A stretch of DNA of 64,000 bases. It comes from Rhea pennata (lineage: Eukaryota > Chordata > Aves > Rheiformes > Rheidae). The notes below the pieces were generated by a model. It was not told the DNA's origin and made no database searches. It saw nothing but the letters and a program-made list of their open reading frames with translations. Shown in pieces: positions 29,644 to 40,700 of this stretch (its first letter is position 1; every line of letters begins with the position of its first letter). Location: positions 58,010,553-58,074,552 of the forward strand of contig NC_084702.1 in the NCBI RefSeq assembly GCF_028389875.1, read 5' to 3'. A program made the position numbers and the translations under genes.

Positions 29644-29890
29644 GGTGACCCCCGGCCGCCGCGGCGCCCGCCCGCCCGCCTCGGGGCAGTGCCGGGGCCA
29701 CGCCGGGGGGGGGGCGGGGCCACGCCGGGGGGGGGGCGGGGCCACGCCGGGGGGGGCGGGGCCACGCCGGGGGGGCGGGGCCACGCGGGCTGCAGCTGCG
29801 GCGGGGCGGGGAGAGCGCGGCCGGCGGCTGCCGTGCCGGGGCGGGAGCGGCGCAGAACCGGCGGGCGGCCGCGGTTGCGGCCTCCTGCAG
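29060..29890 (-). promoter_or_regulatory. MRPS36 CpG-island promoter
   Basis: CpG-dense sequence covers exon 1, the start of intron 1 and about 250 bp upstream. No TATA box is seen. The upstream part consists largely of a G-rich tandem repeat carrying GC boxes. Confidence 0.75.
29693..29790. repeat. G-rich tandem repeat in the MRPS36 promoter
   Basis: Four to five copies of a 19-22 bp unit with CACGCC followed by 7-10 G's and CGGGG, starting at 29699, 29721, 29743, 29763 and 29782. Each unit holds a GC box (GGGGCGGGG) and enough G runs to form G-quadruplexes on the plus strand. It lies 50-150 bp upstream of the MRPS36 start codon. Confidence 0.85.
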
Positions 29891-29956
29891 CGCGAGGCGA
29901 ATGAAACGCGAAGGCAACAGATCAGGGCTGAATAACTGCTTGGAGTAGGCCGGTGG

Positions 29957-29962
29957 TTTATT
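29957..29962 (-). terminator. Candidate CENPH polyadenylation signal AATAAA
   Basis: The AATAAA on the minus strand about 910 nt after the CENPH stop codon. It lies at the edge of the MRPS36 CpG island, only about 315 bp from the MRPS36 start codon. An earlier ATTAAA-type site may exist near 30030. Confidence 0.5.
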
Positions 29963-30870
29963 TGAATTTGATAAAGGCAGGCCAGATTCTCCTTCTAAAA
30001 TCATTCACCCATAAAACAAAAAGCAACAATATTTTAATCCAAAACATTACACAAAATACACTTTACTGTGTCAATTTTCTTACACCATTAAGTAAAAATA
30101 GGAACATCAACGTATAAAAATACTTAAAATATTGCTCAATTGCTTAATTTCGCCAGCATGGAGCTTCATCTTCCATTTTACATGCATCTTCTCTAGGCTT
30201 GCCATACTTTGCCGTGTAGGACAGGCTCTACAGTTCATACCCCTTCCTGGATGCCTTGATGATCGCCATATAGTATGGTCACATGTGAGAGTTACAGCTA
30301 AGAGTATGAACCTTTCAGAGTTAGAAATTATATAGAATGTTTTAAGGAAAAAAAAAGTCGATACTGATTTAACTAAGCTTTTCTGTTTAGGCTCTCGTTG
30401 AGGCTGAGCTGGGTGATGCTTCTCCCTGGGGCCTCCTGGCACAGAAAGGAAGAGCTCGGCAGGGTGCCTCTCCCATGCTGGTGCGGGAGCAGAGCAGCAT
30501 ATGAACGGTACAACCTTGGTTCAAGTCCACTTCTACATAAAAGCTTATAATATATAGATTATTCTTCTTTTTTGGATCATTGCTGCATTTCAGAGGGAAG
30601 TGAGTCCTGGGATAGAGCAGCCAGGAAGGGATTCTTCAATTACTTTCATCAGCTATATTAAGTGTTTAGATTTGTTGTATACCAACACTTAAATTTCACT
30701 TCAAAAGAGTTGCGTGGCCACATTCTGAATCTCTAAGGAGAGGAACCACTTCCAGAAGGGTTGTATTTTCAAAAATTTTAAAATGTGCTTTCATAACACA
30801 ATAGTTAGTCAATATCAAATTTAGTATTGGTTATATACAGTATATAAAATGAAATATCATTTCTGTGTAC

Positions 30871-33800
30871 TCAGAGAAAAGACACATTTTTTTCAAGCTG
30901 TAGAACAATTGCCTTTAAGGATGGATCTTCTGCCCAGTTAACTCTGCTTCCAATTATGATATTCTACGAAAAGAAAGATTATTAGTTAAAAAACAGATTC
31001 CTTTAAAAAGAACTATTCTTACTGAAATCTTTCAGAAGCCACCTGTTTTTTAATCTTTACATTAGAAGCCCTTGAAATTCACAGCAGTGTTTAAAACTGC
31101 AGTAGCAGTAGGACAAAGGAGAGAAGAAGGTGAAGTATTAGTTTAGCTCCTACTGTCAATGCATAAGCCCCCCCCCAAAAGGAAACTGCTGGTTTGTTTG
31201 ATGTTGAGAATATACTTGTGTTTTATATATATAAATATATATATATATATATTAACATAAAATTATCCTTAAACACAAGACAAGTTTCTAGTATCCTCAC
31301 CCTGCCATTCTGGACTGAAAATGGGAATTATTAAATTTAACAAGAGATTTGTTCTACTTCTAACAGCTCAGAAGATTTCAAAAATACAAAAATAGAAGAT
31401 AATTCCAGGAATTTAATCCGAGATCCACAGAAATGTTTCATTTCTTATTCTCTTTGTGAGATGTAACATTATTTTCCATTGCAAGCTACTAGTAGACATA
31501 GCACACAACACAGAAATGTGTGGCTTTTTCCATCCTTCGAAATTCTTCGGATTATGCAAATTTACAGAATGCTTATATCTGGTCTCCTACCCAAAGTCCT
31601 CAAATAAGCTCTGCCTTTCCCTCATCTATGTTTTGTTTAATAAAACATGTGTGTTCTTAACTGGAATTTCATCAGCCATTTGTAGACAAATTCACAAGCA
31701 TTGCAACTGCAATTCACATCTGTACTTATTAAGTGACTGATCTGTAGGGTCAGGTGAAGGAAGTCAGGACAGGTCACACAGTGAGAAGTGGAGTAGCAGA
31801 CTGCAGTGCAGGGCATACGAGCTTTAGTGGGATCCCTCCCAGCACAGGATGCTGCAGAGCCTTCCTCTTCTCCATATCCCAAATTATGAGGTTTTCTTGC
31901 TCACTTTGTGAGGAACCTCGAACACCAGATGACCTGCCGGCCAGTTGCACAGATACAGACTAGCGAGCAGCATCTGACAGGTGAATAACCAAGGGGATGA
32001 AGGCTGCATCGCTGAAAGTATTTGAAGTCTGGCCTTGGCCTGCCTTCACAGTTCTGCAGTGTGACACTGAACCAGAGAAGTGCCTGTGGTCAGAAGGAGC
32101 AGATTAAGAAGGGACAGCCTGGCATGTTGGCATCATGGGATTAAGACATGTTTAGGAAAAATAAGCAAGAGACTGGGAAACTGTGGAGGAGTTGTTGGGG
32201 AGTTGGGAGATATGACAGTTGTTCTCCTAAGAGACGCATCGTTTTTGTATCTTAGATAGAAAAAAGAAATAAAGAGGGATCGGTAGACTGTTTCTAAGCT
32301 CTACAAATAATTATTCCAAACAACAGGTTGGGGCAATTCCATATATTCAGTCTTTAAAGCAATAAAATTATGTCTGCATGCAGCATTTTTTTTCATTATC
32401 ATCATTGATTTTTTGAAAGCACACAGTATATCTTAATCTTGTTTTAAGTTACATTTACTATATAATATGTTGCCTTCATTGTGACAAAAAGCTACAAACT
32501 TGTTTCTGAAAGTTATAACTCCTTACCTGGAATATATTTTGAATTAATGTAGTCATCTCTTTTTCTTTTTGTAAGTTGTTACGTATCTTCTCCAGCATTT
32601 CACCCACTTCCATACTTGCTAGATCCTTCTTTTGTTTTTTCATTGTGGTATGAATTTGCAGTAGTTTGCTTCCTCCAGCTTGTTTTAGTACTATTGCATT
32701 ATTAGGAAAATGAAGCATTAAGAAGTAGTTCTCTGTGCAGTTGAACTAAAAAACTTTGTTTCCCACAGTTATCTAAGGCACTTCTATTGCAATAATCCTA
32801 ACTTCTCACCCCATCCCTTCCCTCCAATATACCTCAACATATCCCTTCCACACAAAACCAACATGTACTGTGATATCGCATGTCAATATATACAAACTGG
32901 TTCCCAGGCTACTGGCAAAACAGGAAGTACTGTGTGTACTGCCTGCATTTCCATCAGACATGGACACTAATTTGAACATCTATCCTAAACCTTGTCTCCA
33001 GTTGTCACAACTTCTATAGCTGAAGAAGTTTAAGACCTTTTTCCTCATTTTCAAATTTGATCCAAACCAAGTTCCAAAGTCATACAAGGGACATGGACAA
33101 TGTGAGTGAATATTTCTAGTTTTCTTAGGAAACTCACTAAAAACTGAACTGAGTAAAACCATTAAGGGACAATTCATAGACTGAACAATGAAACACTTAC
33201 AGAGTCTTTTCCTTTTAATGTCATTCAGTTTCTCTTCCATCTCACGTGCTTGCTGCAAGAAAAAGAAATTGTAGATTTCATCTCCATTTAATACTGATAG
33301 ATGCTAATTTAATCCAGAAAAGTAGTTAAGGGCAGCTCTAGAAGTTGACCATTTGCATACCCACTTTAAGTAAACATTTCAGTAATTTTAACACCAGTAG
33401 TAACTGCATGCTTTATGCCACACATTTAACATCAAATGACTTTTGCGTTGCTGTTACTTTCAAAATGCACTCTAGCTGTACTGAGGAAAGCAGACCTGCA
33501 AGAGAGGGTACAACTGACACTTACCTGCTGAGATTCAAGTATTGCTGTGCTGAGCATTATTATGTGTTTCATAGTTTCCAAGATCAGTCTGAGAAAGGAA
33601 ACACAGATTGGCACACCTTAAGACTGTTAATATATGAAAACAGCACAAATATTTTAACTAAAGTTATTTACATTATATATAAAAAATTCTCCTTTAACAC
33701 CAAAATAAAGCATACTTTTATTTTTTACTTTTGCAAAACTATGTCCTTTCTTTTGCAGATTTAGCATACCAAGGTTAGAGGCTAAATATTCTCCTTACTT

Positions 33801-36800
33801 CCATCTCAATGTTTCAGTTAGGTTTGTCTAACATTGCATAGCGAAAGCATAGAGCTTGGGAGATATTAAGGCAGCCAAGCCACCTCAGAAAGTCTAGCGA
33901 TTGGAATTCCTGAATTCTGGCAAGTGTGGAAATAGAGTGTTTTTGGCTGTTTCCTACAGAAACGAAATTTCCCATATTACACTTTGTATGCATGCATCCA
34001 TTCATATTGAGTAAGAGATGAACAGGTAATTTCAAACAAGTTTGAAATCTCCAGTTCTTGTTCAAATACATTAAGTTCCTAAGTGATTAACTAATGAAGG
34101 CAACAAAGCAGAGGCAAGGTCCTGTATACAGTCAACTCTCAAACATCAAGATGATCAACATGAATCTAAGGACAGAACCCAAAGAATGCAAAAACTCACA
34201 CAACGTCAAATATACGTTCTTGCAGTGCAACTTAAATAGGAAAGCATGAAGGAGAAAAGAAAGATCAATTGCATTCCACAACTGTGGCCAAGATCATGGA
34301 GCTGGTGTACAAACAATTATGGTGGTGTTTCTAGACTTGAGCTGGCTTCTGTGAAACAAGCCTAAATGTCTCTGTAATCAAAGTTTGGTTAGTTCAGAGC
34401 CCAAATGTAAAACCATGCCAGGTATAAGAGGTTTGATCATGCTGATTCCACCACCAGAAGGTGGACTGCGTATCATCCAATCAAAATTAGAAGAAAGTTT
34501 GTTTTTAAATGATATAATGAAGTAATGCTAAAATGTGACTCATCCAACTGTGCCAATCCTTTTCCTTGCTTTTTGGCCATCCTTTCCCCCAAAACACCTT
34601 ACCGTGAGTCGTCATCATTTTGTTTCACTTTGTTTCTCAGGGCATCCATAAGCTGGATCCTGTATAGTGTGGGAAAAAGAGGTAGAACTGATGAGAACTG
34701 ATGAAAGACTAAGAAAAGAGAATTTAGATAAATATTGAGATTGCTAAAGTTCTATTTATGCTTATTTTCATATTGGAAATATATATAAAGATACACATCA
34801 GTTTTAAATATCGTACTGCTTAAATATTGGGGTTTTCTTAACTCTCAGGATAAGAACATATTAGTGCTTCTGTGCAAGAGTGACAATGCATTTGTCACTT
34901 GCCAAACATACTTCAGAGGTCAGTAATCCCAGAGTCTGTAGAAGGGAAGCTGGACAAAGGTGGGAATTCAAATGAACATTCACATAAACACAGGAGATAC
35001 ATAACACCTACCATCTCTACCTTTCCATGGACATTTGTAAAATACAACCAATAACTATGTCTAGTGATGTATACGGTCAATCTTTCACAATTTCCAGGAC
35101 CTTTGGGGATCATGCATTTCAACTTGTGTTTTTTGTTGTTCTGTATGGTATCTCCACCTTCATTCCTACTGGTTCAACAGTACTAAAGTCTTTCAAGTGT
35201 GTAACATGCACTACATCATTTTGAAATCCTAACTTAATCAGAATGATGTGTACATCCATGGTGCACACATATGTACACAAGCAAACAAACAGAAAATCCC
35301 CAAAATAAACAGGAAAAAAAAATACATACCTCTGCAACACCAATGTCTTGTTTTGGAAAGAGACTTTTACTTCCTCCATCTCTCTTTCCAAATCTTCAGT
35401 GGTACTGAAACAAAAACAACAGTGTGAAAGAAAAAGAAAAATTTAAAACTAATCTCACTCTTGTAAGATATAACTTGCTTTCTCCATGCCTGAAATAAGA
35501 ATTTTGCCTGTAAGTTAAAAATTATTTGATTCAGGAATACTTTGACACAAGGAATTATGTTAGTTAATTCTAGCTATTACTTAGAAGGGCTGCAAATTTA
35601 GAAACCACATCAGATACAGGACTATATTAAGGGGTTGAATAAAATATTTCCTTCCCATGTTCTCTGTTCATACAGAATCATAGAATCAGAGAATGGTAAG
35701 GTTGGAAGGGACCTCTGGAGATCATCTAGTCCGACCCTCAGCGTAGCCCATACAGGGATTGAACCCATGACCCTGGCATTAGCAGCACCACACTCTAACC
35801 AACTGAGCTAAACCTGACCCTCAATAGCCTCTGTTTTCATCAGACTTTTGCAAATTATTGATATTTAATGCAGACTTTTCATTAAAAAGAAGTAGAAAGA
35901 GAACATCCAGCTCAGCTCCCAACTGTTCTCTTCTTTATTTTAAACTATGTCAAAAGTTTGAAGCCATCAGCTAACTTACGCTTTGATTAGCTTTTCTTCT
36001 ATGACATGGTCAGGACAAATTTCTTCACCTGAAAAGCAAGAACAATACTAAAACAGCGCAACAGAAAATGTTTAAATCTAACTTACAGAATATAAAAGAT
36101 AAGCAGTTTGATGGCTATATTAACAAGCTATTTCTTATCCCTAGCTCCACACCTCACCATCTCTTTCACTATTACTGGGACTACACTGTCAATCAACTAT
36201 ACCAGAGAAATAATCAGGTTTTGAAATATTTCTGTTTAGTACTTTTCAGACATTTCAGATTGGGTTCACAACACTGCTCTGCGTGCAACTGGCTGGTTCA
36301 GTGGAGAAGAAGATACATAATGAAAACAGAACAGGAACAAGAAGAAATATGCTAAAGCAGAATTGCTACCAGACACTTTGTATTGTAAAACTGAAACCCC
36401 AGTTGATCAGATTCAGCCTGAAAGCCATTTTTACAACTTAAAATTTTGTCAGAGTGCTAGAGAAGTCTAAAGCAAAAATGCAAGGTGAGAAAGCATGGGG
36501 GTGGTAGGGAATACTTATGTGATGGCTTTGTAAGGGTTCAAACACGTCTATAAGAGTTATCAAGAGAATGCAGCCAGATGCTTAGTCCATGAAAAAAACA
36601 GTATTATAGAAGTGTTTGTAATAAATTTAAAAAGTTAATTTTAAGTACATAACTACGAGTTATATCACGTCCCTTACTACTGCAATATGTCACGTTCAGA
36701 AAAAGCACGCTTGGGTCGCTGGAGGGAGGCAGGGAAAGGGGTCGGCTTACTAGCATGAACTGTGGTGCTACACTCCATGAGCTGCTGCTTCAACTGCTCC

Positions 36801-37062
36801 CTCAGGCTGCAACGGAGCAAAGCGACAACGGTCAAACCCAGCGCGACAGCCCGCGGGGCGGCCCCGGCCCCGCAGGGCCGCCGTTACCCAGCACCGGCGC
36901 CCCGCAGGCCACCCCGCGCAGCCCCCGGGCCCGCAGCACCGACCGCAGCAGCATCAGGACGTCCAGCTTGGCCGCCGGCCCGCCCGCCGCCGCCGCGCCC
37001 GGCTCCCCCGGCGGCGGCGGCTCCCCCGGCGGCGGCGGCGGCTCCCCCGGCGGCGGCTCCAT
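30871..37062 (-). CDS. CENPH: Centromere protein H, complete, 9 coding exons
   Basis: CENP-H forms the CENP-H/I/K/M part of the constitutive centromere-associated network at the inner kinetochore, needed for CENP-A loading and microtubule attachment. Coding exons: 36944-37062, 36751-36806, 35980-36028, 35330-35404, 34603-34659, 33525-33588, 33201-33252, 32527-32690, 30871-30963; in phase these give 242 aa (human 247). Recognition points: MLLRLREQLKQQLME at the exon 1-2 junction, EREMEEVKVSFQNK, the EMEEKLNDIKRKRL coiled coil, and the conserved C-terminus GSRVNWAEDPSLK then IVLQLEKNV (about 217-238). Most of the protein is charged coiled coil. The N-terminal 25 residues are a Pro/Gly/Glu repeat with (P)nGE units. 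The exon 1 donor (CG|GTCGGT) was chosen because only it restores the conserved frame; it is a weak site. The start codon is 10 nt from a CHR element, implying a very short leader. Confidence 0.95.
31222..31253. repeat. (TA)n microsatellite
   Basis: About 30 bp of near-perfect TA repeats in the last CENPH intron. Confidence 0.85.
35672..35820 (-). mobile_element. tRNA-Ile-derived SINE with CR1 tail (TguSINE1-like)
   Basis: On the minus strand the element opens with a tRNA-Ile-like head of about 75 bp: A box TAGCTCAGTTGG (35799-35810) and B box GGTTCAATCCC (35755-35765), with GTGGTGCTGCTAATGCCAGG between them, close to tRNA-Ile(AAT). The tail is the conserved CR1 3' end (GACTAGATGATCTCCAGAGG, then CCCTTCCAACC) closing with the ATTCTATGATTCT microsatellite. 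This head-tail design matches SINEs described from passerine birds and mobilised by CR1. Similar flanks (CTCTGTTCAT left, CTCTGTTTTCAT right) may be an imperfect target duplication. It lies in a CENPH intron, in sense with the gene. It looks full-length and only mildly diverged. Confidence 0.85.
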
Positions 37063-37470
37063 GGCGCAGCCTTCAAACGGCCCGCGCGCGCCTATCGACG
37101 AGCTCCGTCCGCGATTGCTTCCGCCTGGCAGGGCGGGGCTCCCGAGCCGCCGACGCGTTCGCTGCCCACCCAGGGCGCCATCCTCCGCATCGGCGTTTCG
37201 GCGCTCCGCCGCCAGGCCGGGCGGGGCGGGGCGGGGCGGGGCGCGCGGCGCCGGCCGTTGCGGGCCGGCCGCGGCCGTTGCGGGCGGGCGGCCAGCGGCA
37301 GCGGGGCGCGGGCGGCCGCGGCTCGGCCGCAGGCGGTCTCCTGCGCGGAGCTCCGAGGGGAAGCGCGGTGCTGCCGCCGTCCCCCCCACCGCGGGAGGAC
37401 CGTTGTGCCGTGCGGCCGCCCCAGCCGGCGCTGGGGGCACCACAGGCCACCTTCAAAGGCAGGAAGCAGA
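36830..37470 (-). promoter_or_regulatory. CENPH CpG-island promoter
   Basis: CpG-dense region over exon 1 and about 400 bp upstream. It includes a (GGGGC)n tract at 37219-37242 with stacked GC boxes and, next to the start codon, a CDE/CHR element. There is no TATA box. Confidence 0.75.
37072..37087 (-). promoter_or_regulatory. CDE/CHR cell-cycle element of CENPH
   Basis: On the minus strand the sequence reads GCGCGG, a 4-nt spacer GCCG, then TTTGAA. This is the tandem CDE-spacer-CHR layout of late cell-cycle promoters repressed by DREAM and activated by B-MYB/FOXM1-MuvB. The CHR (37072-37077) lies 10 nt upstream of the start codon. Motifs and spacing are seen directly; function is inferred from known G2/M promoters. 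Confidence 0.65.
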
Positions 37471-37709
37471 GCAGGAAGCTGCAGGAGTTTGTTGTGTTTT
37501 ACATAAGTAGCTACACGAAGCTGGAGCTGCTCTACAGTGATTGTAATATTGTGAACTTAGATAAGCAGCAGCTACCGCTGCCCCAGCCGTTAGCAGGGCA
37601 CATCCTAATGCTGCTGGCTGCACCCCAGAGCTGCCGGCAGCTGCAGGCGGAAAGAACCACCACAAAGCACACAAACAAGCACCACAGCTAGAGTAAAAGA
37701 CAAGATGCT

Positions 37710-37715
37710 TTATTA
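37710..37715 (-). terminator. Candidate CCNB1 polyadenylation signal AATAAA
   Basis: AATAAA on the minus strand about 85 nt after the CCNB1 stop codon. The transcript would end near 37690, about 630 bp before the CENPH start codon. Confidence 0.7.
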
Positions 37716-37796
37716 AAAGCTTTAAACACTCAAATAAGATACATTATGTACACAGTGGCACATAGTGCCAACATCCTGCCCAAGTTGGTGTAGGAG

Positions 37797-40700
37797 TTAC
37801 AGTGCTTTGGCCAGAGGTTTGGCTAGATTCTGTATGACAGCAGAGTTCAGCTGTGCAATAGTGCTTATCTTGGCATTTTTGCTGCTGGCGTATTTATTCT
37901 TGATTGTCTGCAAAAAGAGTTAGTAGTTAAGAGAGTTAGTTTAGCCTGCTCATAAAGATACACTAGTCTACTGGCACCGTTCAGTTACTCTGAGGCTTGG
38001 TAGCCAGGTCACGTGAATTCTTCGCATCCAGAACAAGTTTGTGTTTTGGTAAGATGGCTTTTTTTGTGTGTGTTTTTGGCATTTTGCTGTGCTGGCTTAC
38101 ACCACCCTGTCAGGATAAAGACCCTTCAGCTGAAGTGAGCAGGTCTGATACAAGCATCAGTGGCTTGAGAACCACATGGTGACATTTAACCAAGTCCACT
38201 CCCCATCTCTACCATGAGAAGCTTACCATGTGCTTGGTGAGGCCCCGATTCACTAGGATTATGTTCTTTGCCATATGCTGCATGACTGGAAGAAGGTCAT
38301 TCTCAGTATAAGCCATGTAGTGTTGTAGAGTTGGTGTCTGAAAAGAAAGGACATAATAGAAAATGCTACTAGAACATTTGAGCTTCTTTGATTCTGTCCT
38401 CTATTTGGCATAGACAGCTGCAGTCTCCTTTCTGACAGGAAAGAGTTACTGCCCTGCTTCTGTCCTCTTGTTATTGGCCAAGTGGAGACAAGAACACACC
38501 TGGCCTATGGTAGCATTTTATGCTGGTACACAAGTACACCAAGTCCCAAACTAGAAAGTGGTATCTGACAAGCATGACTCACCCACTCGCCTCCATCAAG
38601 AACTTTTAGAGCTAAACAGGAAGCAGCAGCCGCAGTTTTGGAAGGAGGGAAGTGAACCATTTCATAGTCCACCATGGACAGCTCCATCAGGTACTTGGCC
38701 AGAGTGTGCTGTTCCAAGTCCACCTGGAAAAAGACTGAGGTGAGTGTTGTCTCCAAGGCAAAAGACATGTCAAGCACAGTTTAATTGCCTTTGTTTCATC
38801 AGGCAAGAAGAAACACTTAGCAAATATTTTTCAAGCTGTAGGCTAGAAATTTAATTACTGAGCAGTTTGAGTAGTTGTAAGCTGCTCATCGCTTAGGGCT
38901 ATTCCCTTTAGCAGTCTGATGATCCTCTACTAGTATCAGGCACGCATTTTAACGCTGGTTTGGCTGGATTAGGCTTAAGTGAGAAAAAGTAGACAAATAA
39001 GACCACTTTCTACAAGGAGACAGGTTTTTGGACTGAACTTTTTGTTCAGTAGTTAAGTTGTTATAATACTCAAAAAGTTTTACACAGTTTTAACAAGCTG
39101 CAACAGCCAAATGTTGCGTCTTGAAGATAATGCTTGACAGTAACACCAGTTCTTAGCATTACCTCTGCGATCTTTGAAGCCCTCCTTAGGAAGTGTAGAG
39201 GTAGAGGGCGACCCAGACCAAAATCCAGGGCTCGGAGGATCTTCATCTCCATCTGGCGGATCTGAGACTTTGTGTAAGTGTGATCTGTTACAAATGCAAA
39301 ATCTCCAATTTCAGGAGGATACATTTCTTCATACTTGCTGGCAATGAACATAGCTGTAACACCAACCAGCTGTAATGTCTTCTTGGACACAGTATTGTCC
39401 TGTAGCAGAAAGCAGTAGAGACTTGTGTGAGACTGAATGACTTCACTCAGAACACAGCTTTTCAAGGTAGCCAATTTAAGGTTCCTAATACGCTCTAGCG
39501 TATATAGAGTAACTGTACAGCATTTCATTACCTCTGTTAATCTCTGTAGGGTTATAGACAGGCTATCCAGACCAAGTTAGTGAGAGAAAGAGCTTTGATA
39601 TGTCAGGTCAGTTTCTGGTTGAGATGAGTATATAGTGCATGTAGTTCAAGATACAAAGCCCTTTACTGGTAAGCTATTTTTTTGTTAGGGTTAACAAGGT
39701 CAACCATATATATGATGTTATCAGTGCTCATTGTGCTTTAGCTTACAGTAAAAGTATCCCTTGACACCAGGCAGGAGACACTCACCTGCAAGAAGCGATC
39801 AATGATAGCAACTGTCATGTACATTGTCTCCTGCAGGAGCCTGAACTTCATCTGTACTTGCACAAGCCAGTCTATTAGTATAGCTCGCATATTCCCAGTG
39901 ATTTCCTGGCCTGCCAGGTATTTGGGTCTGACAGCTTGTTTCTCCTGTGTGGAAGAGAGAGAGTTAACAGGAGATGCAGCCAGTTAGAGGCTAGACATTG
40001 CAGAGATTTGAGTTATTTCACCCTAAGGCAAGGCTTATCAAGGAGTTCAATATAAGGGTACCACATAAGTCTGGGACACTGAATGTGAGGTTTCTTAGTT
40101 TATTAGGTGTTGGCCAGGAAGAGCATGGTACTGGTACTACGAGCTGATTGGACTAGTGACCAGTGTTATGAGATTGGTCGGTTTTATTCTGGAATTTTAA
40201 GTTAAGGAATTGTTTATTCTTGCCTCCTGAAGAGCTAAGTGAACGTGAACGCCATTGGCAGGTCACCCCTGTAACGACAGGTTCATTGCCAGCGGATCTC
40301 CCCGTGGCCCTGAGCGGCTCCACCAACCTCGAGGTCTCTCAGGTAGCCGTAGATGTCCTTCACGTATTCACTGCAGAGGTTGGGGTCGGTGCCGTCTTCC
40401 ACGTCCACGTCCTTCACCTCGAGCAAGACATCGGAGAAGGCCTGGCACAGCATCTCCTCCGAGGGGGCGCACCCGGACGTCTCCATGGGCGTGGGAGACG
40501 GCGACGGCAGCTGCAGGGAAGGCTGGGGTCAGCCGTGGGCCGCGGGCCGGGCCGGGCCGGGCCGGGCTGGGGGGGCTCGGGGCGGTACCTTGGCGGGCTC
40601 CGGCTCCGGCTGCGGCTGCGGCTCCTCCCTGGGCGCCGCCCGCGGGGCCCTGCGCGGCGCCACCTTCTCGGCGGCGGCGGGCGGCGGCGGCTTCTTGAGG

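Noticed and set aside
35740-35820. Stand-alone tRNA-Ile gene
   Set aside because: The head lacks a proper acceptor-stem match and runs straight into a CR1 tail, so it is a SINE, not a tRNA gene.
36755-37691. Plus-strand frames of 251-309 aa opposite CENPH exon 1
   Set aside because: Low-complexity frames from GC repeats; the minus strand codes for CENPH.
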